From positions 350,554,957 through 350,618,956 of the forward strand of contig OY856412.1 of assembly GCA_963693085.1 (NCBI GenBank): a stretch of DNA of 64,000 nt, in the 5' to 3' direction. Below are positions 22,179 through 33,149 of the stretch, in pieces. The stretch's first letter is position 1, and every line of letters begins with the position of its first letter. Below the pieces are notes generated by a model. It did no database searches, was not told the DNA's origin, and saw only the letters and a list, made by a program, of their open reading frames with translations. A program made the translations under genes and the position numbers. The DNA is from Alisma plantago-aquatica (taxonomy: Eukaryota > Streptophyta > Magnoliopsida > Alismatales > Alismataceae).

Positions 22179-22850
22179 TTAGGGCATAATAATAATATGA
22201 ATAAGTAATCATATAGGATCACAGTAAATTTATATATCTGTTCATTTACCTGAAATACCTGTTGATGCATAGAAATGTGATTATTATCTGTATATCTGCT
22301 ATGTCAATAGTACTGCCCTGCTTGAACTGTATATATGTTTAATTTCAGTTTATAAACCTGACGAGTTGTTTAGTGATAGCTAAGTGAAATGCTATTCACT
22401 GAGCGAGTAGGCTCATACCTCTACTCAAAACATTTTCAGGTCATCATCAGCAGCAGGAAAACTGAAGGATCCTTTCATCCTAACGCTTAGACTGTAGAAG
22501 GTATACGTAGTTAGTAGTTAGAGGTCTCTTAGTCCTTTCCCCTCGATCCTTGGGACATGGTGTGGGTGAGAGAGAAAATGTATGGTGAATGTGTAAAAGA
22601 TGTAAATTAACTGTTATGTTTACTTTATGTTGAACAATGTAATTTGCTGTAGACTTTGTTTATATCTCCTGTCACTTTAAATAGAAATGCTTCTGCAGTT
22701 TATTTGGTTTAGTTTACAGCCTAAATCAGGTTATCTTTTTAATGTCTTTAAGATGTTTTAAAAAGTGATGGATGGTTTGGCTTGTGCGTAAATTCCTTTG
22801 TCGCACCTTAATCTCGTGGTCTGTGGTTAGTGTGAGATTGGGGTGTGACA

Positions 22851-23560
22851 ATGAATGCGTTCATGGCTCAGGGAGCAAGGTGAACTGGCCCGTGGCTCAG
22901 ATATACAAGCGCCGAGACCCGTACCAAGGCGGGCTAGAGAAAGGGTAGCCTACGGGAGCTAACCCTGTGACTGAGGTCATAGAGTCCAGCTCTTCCATGG
23001 AGCTTGTATGGCACCGACTTTGGGTTTCGCAACCGAAGGTTGGATTTGAGCGGTACGGCTCACCTCCTCAGGGCATAAGTGTGATTGTAAAATGTAATCA
23101 ACTGTATAACATGTTTGCTTAAGAATTGAATACGGAGATTCATTGACTGATGTTGCATTTTCTTTGTGCATTCCTTAATGGATAAATGTTAATTATGTTT
23201 TTTTATATTCTATGCAAGGTAGATAGATGAATTACTTATCTACCATGGGTAGATGCAATGACCTCCTTGAGAATGGAGATTATCTTATTCTGTTCTATGA
23301 TGAATAATTATGTCTGATAATGTAAAAGTAACCCCTGCTCAGTTTTAATTTAATAAACTGCAATAACAATGTTTTTGGCAGAGAGTTATATCTCTCGCTG
23401 GGGCAATTTTCAATTGTCTCACCCCCGTGGGAAACATTTTTAGGTATGCATGGGAGGCAAAGCAGAAATCCTAGAACAAGGAAAGAGCAACAACAACAAT
23501 AACAACAGGGACAACAATAAGATCTCAGGTGGAGATATTGTCTGTCTAGTCGTACATATA
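22851..23560 (+). repeat. Hairpin-dense distal part of family 1 5' LTR
   Basis: Sequence after the solo LTR up to the LTR end region. Visible dyads include GGCTA/TAGCC, CAACC/GGTTG, TGAGC/GCTCA, ATCTACC/GGTAGAT (23238-23254, 3-nt loop), CAGTTT/AAACTG, AGAGA/TCTCT and CAATT/AATTG. The homologous stretch is 30900-31560. The differences I noticed between copies at these dyads (GGTACG/GGTATG, TGCG/TGTG) fall in loops. Confidence 0.6.
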
Positions 23561-23903
23561 GTAGTCCTATGTGTCGTCTCTGTACTCTCAGGTCCTCAGA
23601 GTTTTTAGTCAGTGTCTTATGAATCAATCTGAGGTTTTGGCTTGATGCCTCGAGATTCGTATATTGTCTGTATATAATGTTTATAAGACAATTGATGTTG
23701 TAATCTTTGAGAAGGAATGGTACAGGTTGTGTACTTGCAAACCAGGATGAATTTGAAATACTTTGGTTCTTGGTTAAAGAGTTTCCCTGTGAATAGATCT
23801 CTTGAAAAAGTTTTAATTTTCAGTGATTTTCAGTAATCCGCTGCAAATAATTCGCTTCCGCTTAAGTTAATCCTGTTTTTCGCAAGACGGTCACCACAAT
23901 TAG

Positions 23904-23915
23904 TGGTATCAAAGC
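23904..23915 (+). other. Primer-binding site (tRNA-iMet type), family 1
   Basis: TGGTATCAAAGC starts five bases after the 5' LTR end and differs at one position from TGGTATCAGAGC. It confirms that 14506-23898 is a 5' LTR. Confidence 0.9.
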
Positions 23916-25828
23916 TCTAGGTTCGTTGAGTCTACAGAGACATAGGACTAAGGTAGTAGAGTCTGTTCTGGTGTCATCCAGTGTATCTGATAGTGTCTTC
24001 TACTTGTATAAGAGAAGAAAAACTTAAAGATGACTGGGTCACATGAGGAGATTGCTGCTGAGAGCAGCAATGTTGCACCAAGAAGAGGTGCATGGGAATA
24101 GGCAAGAGAGAGACAATTGCCTGAGAATCCCCTAGCTGATTCAACTATAATAAGAAAGTCCTTCTTTAAGTATTACTGTTGGAGAACTTAGGGCAACAGT
24201 AAGGTATGTAGTGGATCAAGTTTTGGCAGTGTAACCTAGATTACCAGTCCCAATGATGATGCTATAGATATCAACAGGATTTGTAATTAGCATCAGTAGG
24301 TTGAAGCAAAAGGAAATGATGAATTTCTGGACCTAAATTGAGTCCGTGCTCAACCATAGCCTATTGAATCAACCTTTGAGGTAGAGTTAGCCTGAGGCAG
24401 TGAATAATCCATGAATTATGACAAGTTAGACAAGATGATGTCATTTAAATATGTCATCCTATGAATTCCTGGATTAATTGAGAAAGGAAATGATTGAACT
24501 TTCCTTGATTAGTCCTATGAGGACTTATGTTTTGCATGGTAAAACATTACAAATGTTTTATGTTGTCCTTACCTCTTTGAGAAAAGATGAGGTATAGAGG
24601 AGATGTCTGTATAAAATTCAAGGATGATAAGCCTTATGCTTGTGATAATATGAAAAGAAGGAATATGATAATATACAAAGTGCATACCACTTAATATCAA
24701 TATTTATATACCCTGGCCATGTATACAACTATTAATGATAAAGTGAGTATGGAAACTCTTAGATTGTTGTCTTTTTTATTGATCTGATCAAGCAGTCATT
24801 CTGAGACAATCTAATGAGTATCATGAAATCAGAAATATGGAATGAATAAATGTGTCATATCCTATGAATAAGAAAGAGAAGTCTGAGATAATCTCAGATG
24901 AGCATGTTGTATGAGGGACTAAAAGTGTACTCCCCATAAGATAAGAATAAGAATAAGGGAGATGAACCATGTTCAATAATGCTGCCAGCATAATAAGATC
25001 TTTCCCATAATGAGGAAATGGGAGATGTGATGAGATCATGAGATGATCATAAACATGCTAGATAATAATAAAGAAAGGGATAATGACAGGTAATCATCCT
25101 TACAAATTCCAATGCTAAAGGTAAGGAACCTAGGATGAGATAAAGAGTAAATGGTCCATGAATAGTTGAAAATACATGAATTCATATGAGGAATATGAAT
25201 CCTTGTTTTCTTTCCTTTCAGGGACATGGCAATCAAAGTGGGTATTAGGACACTTGATGTGCATAAGATAAGTATGTTCATGTGATGGATACTTAGAAAA
25301 GTATGAGCTATCTTGGATTTTGGTCCTAAGATGAGGACATATGAAACAATAAATGTTCCAGGATGAAAGTAAGAGATATATATGATGTGTTTCCAACACA
25401 TGTGATAGATACCAAGGTGAAAGATTCTGGTATCTCAGAGTTATCAGATGGGTTAGGTTGGCTACCTGGAGTGGTCAACTGTGAAATTAGTCAGAATATA
25501 TAAAACAGTATGAACATCATATTTTAGGGGTTTGTGCTCTGCATAAACATGATATTAATAAAGAATGCATGATGTTCCTCTGAACAAGAAAAGTGTTATT
25601 TGACACAAAGTTGACTTTATAGTCAATGATGAGGAACAATGGAGAATGTGCCTTGTGTGTTGATTCTATGAGAATCTTGTATGGAAACACTTTGTGCTGA
25701 TAAAAGTTTTATGGTATCTCCATAATAAGGAGATTTTATGTGAAGACTAGATAGTATGATGAATGAAATACATCTGTCTTCCTTTATCTGGATTTCGAGG
25801 ATGAAATCCTTGTTAGGGGTTTATAATT
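23916..25828 (+). mobile_element. Family 1 internal region, essentially non-coding
   Basis: About 1.9 kb between primer site and 3' LTR. An ATG at 24030 opens 22 codons (MTGSHEEIAAESSNVAPRRG) before a stop, which may be a vestige of a gag start. No protease, RT, RNase H or integrase motif was seen in any frame. Minus-strand open frames at 24821-25401 look random. Confidence 0.75.
25790..25828 (+). other. Polypurine-tract region, family 1
   Basis: TTTCGAGGATGAAATCCTTG then TTAGGGGTTTATAATT abuts the 3' LTR. It is a worn form of the GGGGACGAAATCC...AAGGGGGG signature of plant Ty3/gypsy elements. Confidence 0.65.
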
Positions 25829-28800
25829 TGTAACACCCCTGACCTGGGTTATACTTTAACCCTAGGTGTTTTGATTAAGAAAGATGATTAAATGCTTAAT
25901 CTCATCTTGTGAAAGGTAATTAGGGCTCAATAGGAACTTATATTGCAATTCTAGTCCTTTTTGAACATTGTTGAAATCAATGTTTTGTTTGTTTTGGACT
26001 AATGTGCAAAATACCCAAGTTGAGGGGTTTAAGTGCAAATTGTGCATGATAATATGTTCCTCATGTGTTGAAGCATCATGAGAGTGAAGATGATGCAAAG
26101 CTATGGCTTGTGGTAGCCTGAGTACCAAGGAAGAGCTGATAAAGCAATGTTTGTGCATTAAAACCTAGTTTTGGTGTAAAGTGCAATTTACCCAAAACCT
26201 AGGGTTCAATATGAAAATAACCACTTCAATAAGGTCCTTAATGCTTATTTTCATCATGTAGAGCAAAGAAAATGAGAGGGGTGCCTCATTTGAATTAAGT
26301 TGGAGGAGAGAGAATCTTGATATGAAAATAATCAAGATTTAATCCTAATTGAAACCCTAATTCGATTTAGGACAAAAATAAATGTATATATTAAAGGGCC
26401 TTCAACCAAACTTAAAATGGTTGGATTTAGATGTATCTGAAGTCATTGAGCCTTGCAAGGACCACGAAAATATCCAAGGGAGTGGATAACTCACACACAA
26501 TTTTATAAGAAAAAGAAATATCCACTCACATATGGATATTAATATAATATGAATTGAGGTGCTTAATTTGCTTTTCTTTAAATCATAGATAATTAAGAGG
26601 AATAAGAGGCAAAAAAGATAGCTTCGTCCCTAAGGAAGATAAATGGGAAGAGGCGGCCATATTTTTGGGATTAAATGATTTTTTTATAAGGCACTTTCTC
26701 TCTCCTTGAATTTCTTATATAAAGACCCTTTACAAGCCAATTGGAAGGCTTTTTCGACCCCACTTCTTCTCCTTGCTTGGTAAACGACCAAGGGAGCTTG
26801 GGAGGATCAGGAGGACGACCCCAAACCTGTTGGTAAGGTTCTTGATCAATTTCACCTTGATTCCATGGTGGAAATCGAAAATAAATTATGTATTTCTTCC
26901 TAATTCGATTCAATTTTAACCATTCCTTTTCACTCAAACCTTGAGGACGAGCCTTGGAATGGTGAAAGGAGTTGCATACACCATTTTTGCCATGAGAATA
27001 GAGCTTTGGAGCTCAATTGGAGGTGGGTTTTATAACTTGATCCCTTTTTCATTGCTATTTAACCATTAATTTTGCAATTTCAATGATTCCTTCATTATCT
27101 TGTTTAATTGCTGGTTGAAAATGGTTATTTCATAAAATCAGAAGTTGTTAGAACTTCAGGGATGAAGTTAGATGATAATGACATCATCTTGGATACTTTT
27201 CCCAAAGAAGTCATGGTTCATACGGTTTTGAGTTAATTGCTCATGCGGTTTCACCAAACCGTTTGAGAGCAAACGGTTTGAAACCGTTTGGGAGAAAACA
27301 GTTTCAAAACCGTTTGAGTGAGTTGACCAAGGGTTGACCGTTTGCGAATCCTGTTCCTAATTATGTTTCTTAATGACTCACCAAATTTTATGGGGTTAAA
27401 TCCAAAGGAATCGTGAGTTGAAGGCCAATCAATTAGGCAAACCTAATTGGATTAAGTTCTGATTTTTCAGCTTGATTAATTTGACTTCTTGGGCAAACAG
27501 TTTCAAAACCGTTTGCGAGGGTTGACCAAGGGTTGACCGTTTGAGATTCCTGTTCCTAATTATGTTGGTTAATAAATTCACCAAATTTTATGGATTAGTT
27601 CCAAATAAATCATGAGTTGAAGGCCAATCAATTAGGCAAAGCCTAATTGGATTAAGTGCTGATTTTCAACTTGATTTATTTGCCTTTTTGGGAAAACGGT
27701 TTCAAAACTGTTTGAAAGAGTTGACCAAGGGTTGACCGTTTGAGAATACTGTTTCTAATTATATTGGTTGATGACCCACCAAATTTTATGGATTAATTCC
27801 AAAGTAATCATAAGTTGAAGGCTAATCAATTAGGTAAACCCTAATTGGATTAAGTGCTGATTTTCAACTTGGCTGATTTGACTTTTTGGGTTATTTAACC
27901 CAAAAGGTTTCAAAACCGTTTGGAGACCGTTTGGGTAATCCAAGTCCATTTGTAGGTCTAGGGTTGGATATGGTTAAGTGTTTGAAGGACAAAATATATG
28001 GTGTTAACCCTAATCGGCTAAGTGCTGATTTTGCATTGGAATGAGTTGATGTTTTGGGTTGATTGACCCAAACGGTTTCAAAACCGTTTGGGAATCACCC
28101 AAACTGTTTGGGGATCACCCAAAACCATTTGGAGGTCTAGGGTTAAGCATGTTTGACCAATTGAAGGTCTAAAGGTACCAAATCACTTTGCTATTAAGTG
28201 CTGATTTGATGAGCAACTCAATAGCTCAAGCCCTAATGATTTTTTCACTAGAATCCAAGGGTTGGATGAGCCAAACGGTCTCAAGACCGTTTGGAGGTCA
28301 CCCAAGACCGTTTGGAGGTATAGGGGTGAGTATGGTTAAGCAATTGATGATCCAATGATACTAAGTTAAAGTGTAATCAATTGCTGATTTGGGGATCAAT
28401 CCAATGATCCAAACCCTAATTGGTTGACTTGGATTTTGATGATGTGATGGGAAAATAGTCTTCACCTACTTGGCCAAACGGTCTTCACCTACTTGGCCAA
28501 TGATCTTAACCTACTTGGCCAAACGGTCTTCACCTACTTGGGCAAACGGTCTTCACCTACTTAGGCAAACGGTCTCAAGCACCACCTTTACCAAACGGTT
28601 CCAAACCGTTTGAACTTTGAAAGACCAAGACCGTTTGGGGGTCAAGTAGTCAAAGTTTATTGTAGATTCAATTGATCAATTCAATTGGATACCTTATGTA
28701 ATGGAGGTCCAAGGTGATTGAATCTCTCGAGAATAGAGATGATGAATGACTCATTAATCCAATGATGATTAGTAATGATAATCAATGAAGGTACAAAGAT

Positions 28801-31800
28801 TGAAACCCTATTAGTACCTAAGTGATTAGTGCCAATTAAGGGATGAACCCTAATTGCTTATAGGATCAATGACTTGGTACACTATGTCATTCATAGTTGT
28901 ATGTACTTGATTGAAGGGACGATATGACCTTATCAAGTTGAGATGATGTTAGCATGAATTCATAACATGAATATGATTCATGTGGTGATCAAGGGTATGA
29001 TCCTTAAAATAAAGAGATCATGAAACCCTAATCATGAACATAAACCCTAATTGACAGGGTTATTGAATTCTAACCCTAATTGAGGGAAATTCTAAATGAA
29101 ACCCTAATCCAGGGTAAGGATGTAGCCCTAATCTAGGGTAATCATAAGTGAAACTCTAATTTAGGGAAAAGAGATGTAAATCCCTAATTGGGATGAATAG
29201 TGAATCTCCAATTATGGATAATTGAATGAAATCCTAATAGAGATGAATAGTAGACCCAAAAAGAAGGGAAACTATGGTGGAAACCCTAGTTGAGGGTGAT
29301 TCCATGAGAAACCTTAACTAAGTATTAACACAACATGACGTACTAATGTTATGTTGTGATAAGAGGCCCTGAGAAGGGTGAAGGCATGTGAGACTCTAAT
29401 GAGGAGTCATAATACATAAAGCCCTAATCTTGGATAATATGACAATAAATCATAATTCTAATCTTAAGTAAGGGTATAAAGAAACCCTAATGATGAGATA
29501 GAAGGAATGGCCTTATAAAGGTGAAACATTTCATGTAGTTGAATATATGCAACCTAATTGTATACAATGCCTTTACCATTAGACAAGTCCATATCATTAA
29601 AGATAGTTGGACAACTCTAATGTGTGGCCTATGCATTATATGCTATAGGTAAGTGATTAGTGATGGAATGTATTAAGAAGGGAAATACCTTAATACAAGA
29701 TAAGATGGCTAATTCAGGAGAGTCTGAAGTGATGAGAAAGTGATACATCAAAATATGATAGTTATCACATTCAACACTCCAGGGTTTATATGCCAAATGT
29801 ACTCCAAATCCAATATAATTGGGTAAGAAACATATGAAGTGTGTTATGCAACTATTACATTGAAATGTAATGAGTTGTTGCACCTTGATGAGTGTTAATT
29901 AATGTACCTTGAGAATGGGGTTAAGCCCAAATGATGTGTATGATGTAATCATACCATGATGAGGATGATAAATAAACTCATACCTTGAATTGATGATTCA
30001 TTTAATGAAAAATGATGAGAATAAATAAGTATGATTGAATACTTATGATATCAATCTTTGCTCCTAGATGTGTGGAGCAATGAATTAGGGTTTGATCATT
30101 GATAATATGACCTTGAAAACCTAAATGGTTAATAATGGAAAACCTTAACCCTAATGATGGGAAGGTTGTATTTCTTTTATTTCATAAGCCTTGTAAGGCA
30201 TGTTAAATACTTGTATAACAAGTATAATGATCAATGACCTTGTAAGCCATGTGGATAAGTTATTTCCTAGCGAGAGGTGACAAGATGTTTAATGGCCTTG
30301 TGAGCCATGTGAATAAGTTGTTGCCTAGTGAGAGGTGACAAGATGTGTAATGGCCTGGTGAGCCATGTGAATACTTGCACACAAGTAAAATGAATACCTT
30401 GGTCTGAGGACCTAGAGGTAATGGTTATCTATTACAGAGATAACAATGTTATGATCTAAGGTTTTAATTACCCAGATCCAGTAATGATGATGATGATAAT
30501 GTGAAGGGATGAGAATTCCTAGTAATGTGATAAAGGACTGAGATCCCAAGTATCATGTGTTTGAAACATTTGAAAAGTATGTGATAGATGTATTGTATCT
30601 TTCTTTGTAGCATCTGTTATAATAATTCTTGTTTGAAACATAGATGATGCTAAAAGATATGGTAATGCACTTAATTAATCAAGTGGAATTTCATCATGTA
30701 GTGCCCTGGCCATAGATCCATCATCGTCAGTAGCTGGTGATGGTGAAATGGGTTTTCCTGCGGGTTAATCCGGAGCGTATATTGTTGAATATGCGGGGTT
30801 TCTCCTAGCCAAAAATAGGATGATTAGAGTGCAACTTCGGTTGTAGACTCAAGATGTGTATAAGAGCATGGTGAACAGGCCCATGGCTCAGTGTGAAAGA
30901 GCATGAATGTGTTCATGGCTCAGGGAGAATGGTGAACTGGCCCGTGGCTCAGATATACTAGCGCCGAGACCTGTACCAAGGCGGGCTAGAGAAAGGGTAG
31001 CCTACGGGAGCTAACCCTGTAACTGAGGTCACTTAAGAAAGAGACTACGGCCCTGCTTGTGGTCTCGCACTGACCGAGACGTGGGAGGTCATGGAGTCTG
31101 GCTCTTCCATGGAGCTTGTATGGCACCAGCTTTGGGTTTCGCAACCGAAGGTTGGATTTGAGCGGTATGGCTCACCTCCTCAGGGCATAAGTGTGATTGT
31201 AAAATGTAATCAGCCGTATAGCATGTTTGCTTAAGGATTGAATATTGAGATTCCTTGACTGATGTTGCATTTTCTTTGTGCATTCCTTAATGGATAAATG
31301 TTAATTATGTTTCATTATATTCTCTGCAAGGTAGACAGATGAATTACTTATCTACCATGGGTAGATGCAATGACCTCCTTGAGAATGGAGATTATCTTAT
31401 TCTGTTCTATGATGAATAATTATGCCTGATAATGTAAAAGTAACACCTTCTCAGTTTTAATTTAATAAACTGCAATAACAATGTTTTTGGCAGAGAGTTA
31501 TATCTCTCGCTGGGGCAATTTTCAATTGTCTCAGCCCCGTGGGAAATATTTTTAGGTATGCATGGGAGGAAAAGAAGAAATCCTAGAACAAGGAAAGAGC
31601 AACAACAACAGTAACAGCAGGGACAACAATAAGATCTCAGGTGGATATATTGTCTGTCTAGTCATATAGATAGTAGTCCTATGTGTCGTCTCTGTACTCT
31701 CAGGTCCTCGAAGTTTTTAGTCAGTGTCTTATGAATCAATCTGAGGTTTTGGCTTGATACCTCGATATTCATATATTATATGTATATAATGTTTATAAGA

Positions 31801-32010
31801 CAATTGATGTTGTAATCTTTGAGAAGGAATGGTACAAGTTGTGTACTTGCGAACCAGGATGAATTTGAAATACTTTGGTTCTTGGTTAAAGAGTTTCCCT
31901 GTGAATAGATCTCTTGAAAAAGTTTTAATTTTCAGTGATTTTCAGTAATCCGCTGCAAATAATTCACTTCCGCTTAAGTTAATCCTATTTTTCGCAAGAT
32001 GGTCGCCACA
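25829..32010 (+). mobile_element. Family 1 3' LTR, 6182 bp, uninterrupted
   Basis: Starts TGTAACACCCC and ends GGTCGCCACA. It is collinear with the 5' LTR apart from that copy's nested insertion and small indels. It carries the same TATA box (26716-26723), palindrome array (about 27240-28620), 23-bp array (28448-28575), ACCCTAAT block, hairpin-rich blocks and two indel blocks absent from the 5' copy (near 29587-29612 and 31025-31091). It ends at the right-hand CTCAT duplication. Confidence 0.92.
27240..28620 (+). repeat. AAACGG palindrome array, 3' LTR copy
   Basis: Counterpart of 15950-17310. Palindromes near 27275, 27295, 27493, 27690, 27899, 28069, 28272 and 28594 have AAACGG/CCGTTT arms. 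Unit content differs from the 5' LTR: some units are gained or lost, and at 28069 the centre is TTTCAAAA where the 5' copy at 16749 has TCTCAAGA. Confidence 0.8.
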
Positions 32011-32015
32011 CTCAT
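32011..32015. repeat. Target-site duplication CTCAT (right)
   Basis: Matches 14501-14505; the family 2 interior resumes here. Confidence 0.85.
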
Positions 32016-33149
32016 GACTCCCCGAACCTAGGTCACATCCCCATTACGACTACCTCTAAGTTTTCATCCATTGATTATTTAGAGTTTGGAAAGGTATTCC
32101 CTTCCACCCTATTTGGACTGGTTGACTTAAGTCTAATAGGTTAAACCCATGGTTGATACTTGATCTTGAATATTAATTTGATAATGATCTTGATATATGA
32201 CAATATTGACTATAGCTTATGGTTGACTTTCTAGATAGACCTAGGTGTAGATCATTCATCAAACTTGGATACAATGATAATGAAATATTGATATGTTGCT
32301 CGAATATTGTTTGAATATTGTTGCTCAAAATTGAATATAGATGAGTGAGCTCCCCCAAGGTCTAAATAGGAATCTAAACCCTAGCTTCAAAATTTTGGAC
32401 CTATGACTTTTGGTGTCAAAAAATCTCGACCCTTGATATTGATTAATACAATTGTGACTCACAATTATCAATCACAACAAAAATCCTATGTTCACATTAT
32501 TTGGGTTTACAGATCACCCTAAATATATGACTTATGACTTCAAAATCCCAAATTTTGAAAATTTCAAAATGATGGCTATTTTGACTCTCTCAATTTATGA
32601 CTTAGGGTTAGCTCTCATTAGGATTAGGGTGGAACCTACCATTGATATTGAGCTCAAAAATTATGATATTGAAAGTATGATGTTGTCTCAAAATTTTTGA
32701 AAAAAAAAATGAAATCTCAAGTCATGGGTATATAACCCCACCTAGGCCAATGTAGAGGCTAGGACCCTGAGATATTGGAATTGAAAGTCACCTTGTATAC
32801 TTGATTCAAGAACTCTATTTGTTGACCTAAACTATGATATGTCCAAATTTGTGAACAAAAGGATGCTTTCCATATTTGTGACTCATATGATGACTTTGAA
32901 CAATATATGCATTGACCTTGATACTCAATTGCTCGATGACAAATGATATTGATACCAATTTTAGTTATGATATGGAACATAGAAATTCAATTATGATGAT
33001 TATAATACTTGAACTTTGAGGACATGATTTCAATTATATAGTTGAGGATGTTCTAGTATGTGAGGATGTGATCTGAATTTAGATAGTCCCAATTTTGAGG
33101 ATGTTTGTGAATTTTGGGGACAAAATTCCTTTTTAAGGAGGGGAGGACG
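32016..33149 (+). mobile_element. Family 2 internal region, distal part, with PPT
   Basis: Non-coding continuation of 13422-14500. It ends in TTTTGGGGACAAAATTCC then TTTTTAAGGAGGGGAGGACG (about 33112-33149), a well-preserved plant Ty3/gypsy polypurine region, directly before the 3' LTR. Open frames at 32488-32700 and 32759-32980 match nothing known. Confidence 0.75.

Larger units (their letters stand above)
19573..22850 (+). mobile_element. Family 3 solo LTR, 3278 bp
   Basis: Starts TGTTACAACCC and ends GGGGTGTGACA, giving imperfect TGT-ACA terminal repeats, and is flanked by a perfect 5-bp duplication (ATGAA). No primer site, polypurine tract, coding region or second copy is present, so it is a single LTR left by LTR-LTR recombination. 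The proximal half holds a GC-rich block, the distal part a hairpin array and a GAGCGAGTAGGCTCATACC motif at about 22402, similar in position to the GCGTACTCAGTAC motif of the 2204-5233 LTR. Orientation is inferred from these features. Confidence 0.9.
14506..23898 (+). mobile_element. Family 1 5' LTR, interrupted by a solo LTR
   Basis: Starts TATAACACCCC (the 3' copy has TGTAACACCCC, so the terminal G has mutated) and ends GGTCACCACA. It carries, in order, a TATA box near 15393, a 190-200 bp tandem array with AAACGG palindromes, a 23-bp array, an ACCCTAAT-rich block and a hairpin-rich 3' third. It is broken at 19573-22850 by the family 3 LTR. A 60-bp block present in the 3' LTR is missing here. 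Open frames at 16848-17367 arise from the short repeats and are not genes. Confidence 0.9.
14506..32010 (+). mobile_element. Family 1 complete LTR retrotransposon, LARD-like
   Basis: Two directly repeated LTRs (14506-23898 including a nested 3.28-kb insertion, and 25829-32010) flank a 1.93-kb interior. There is a primer site after the 5' LTR, a purine-rich region before the 3' LTR, and 5-bp CTCAT duplications outside. LTR length without the nested insertion is about 6.1 kb. The interior has no intact gag or pol. Very long LTRs with a short non-coding interior match the LARD class (large retrotransposon derivatives), which depend on proteins of autonomous relatives. Over the first 270 bp or so of the LTRs I count eight mismatches, so it is younger than the family 2 host element. 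Confidence 0.9.

Noticed and set aside
25036..25401. 121-codon minus-strand frame in the family 1 interior
   Set aside because: AT-rich, overlaps a second frame, and has no motif; it lies antisense in a non-coding retroelement interior.
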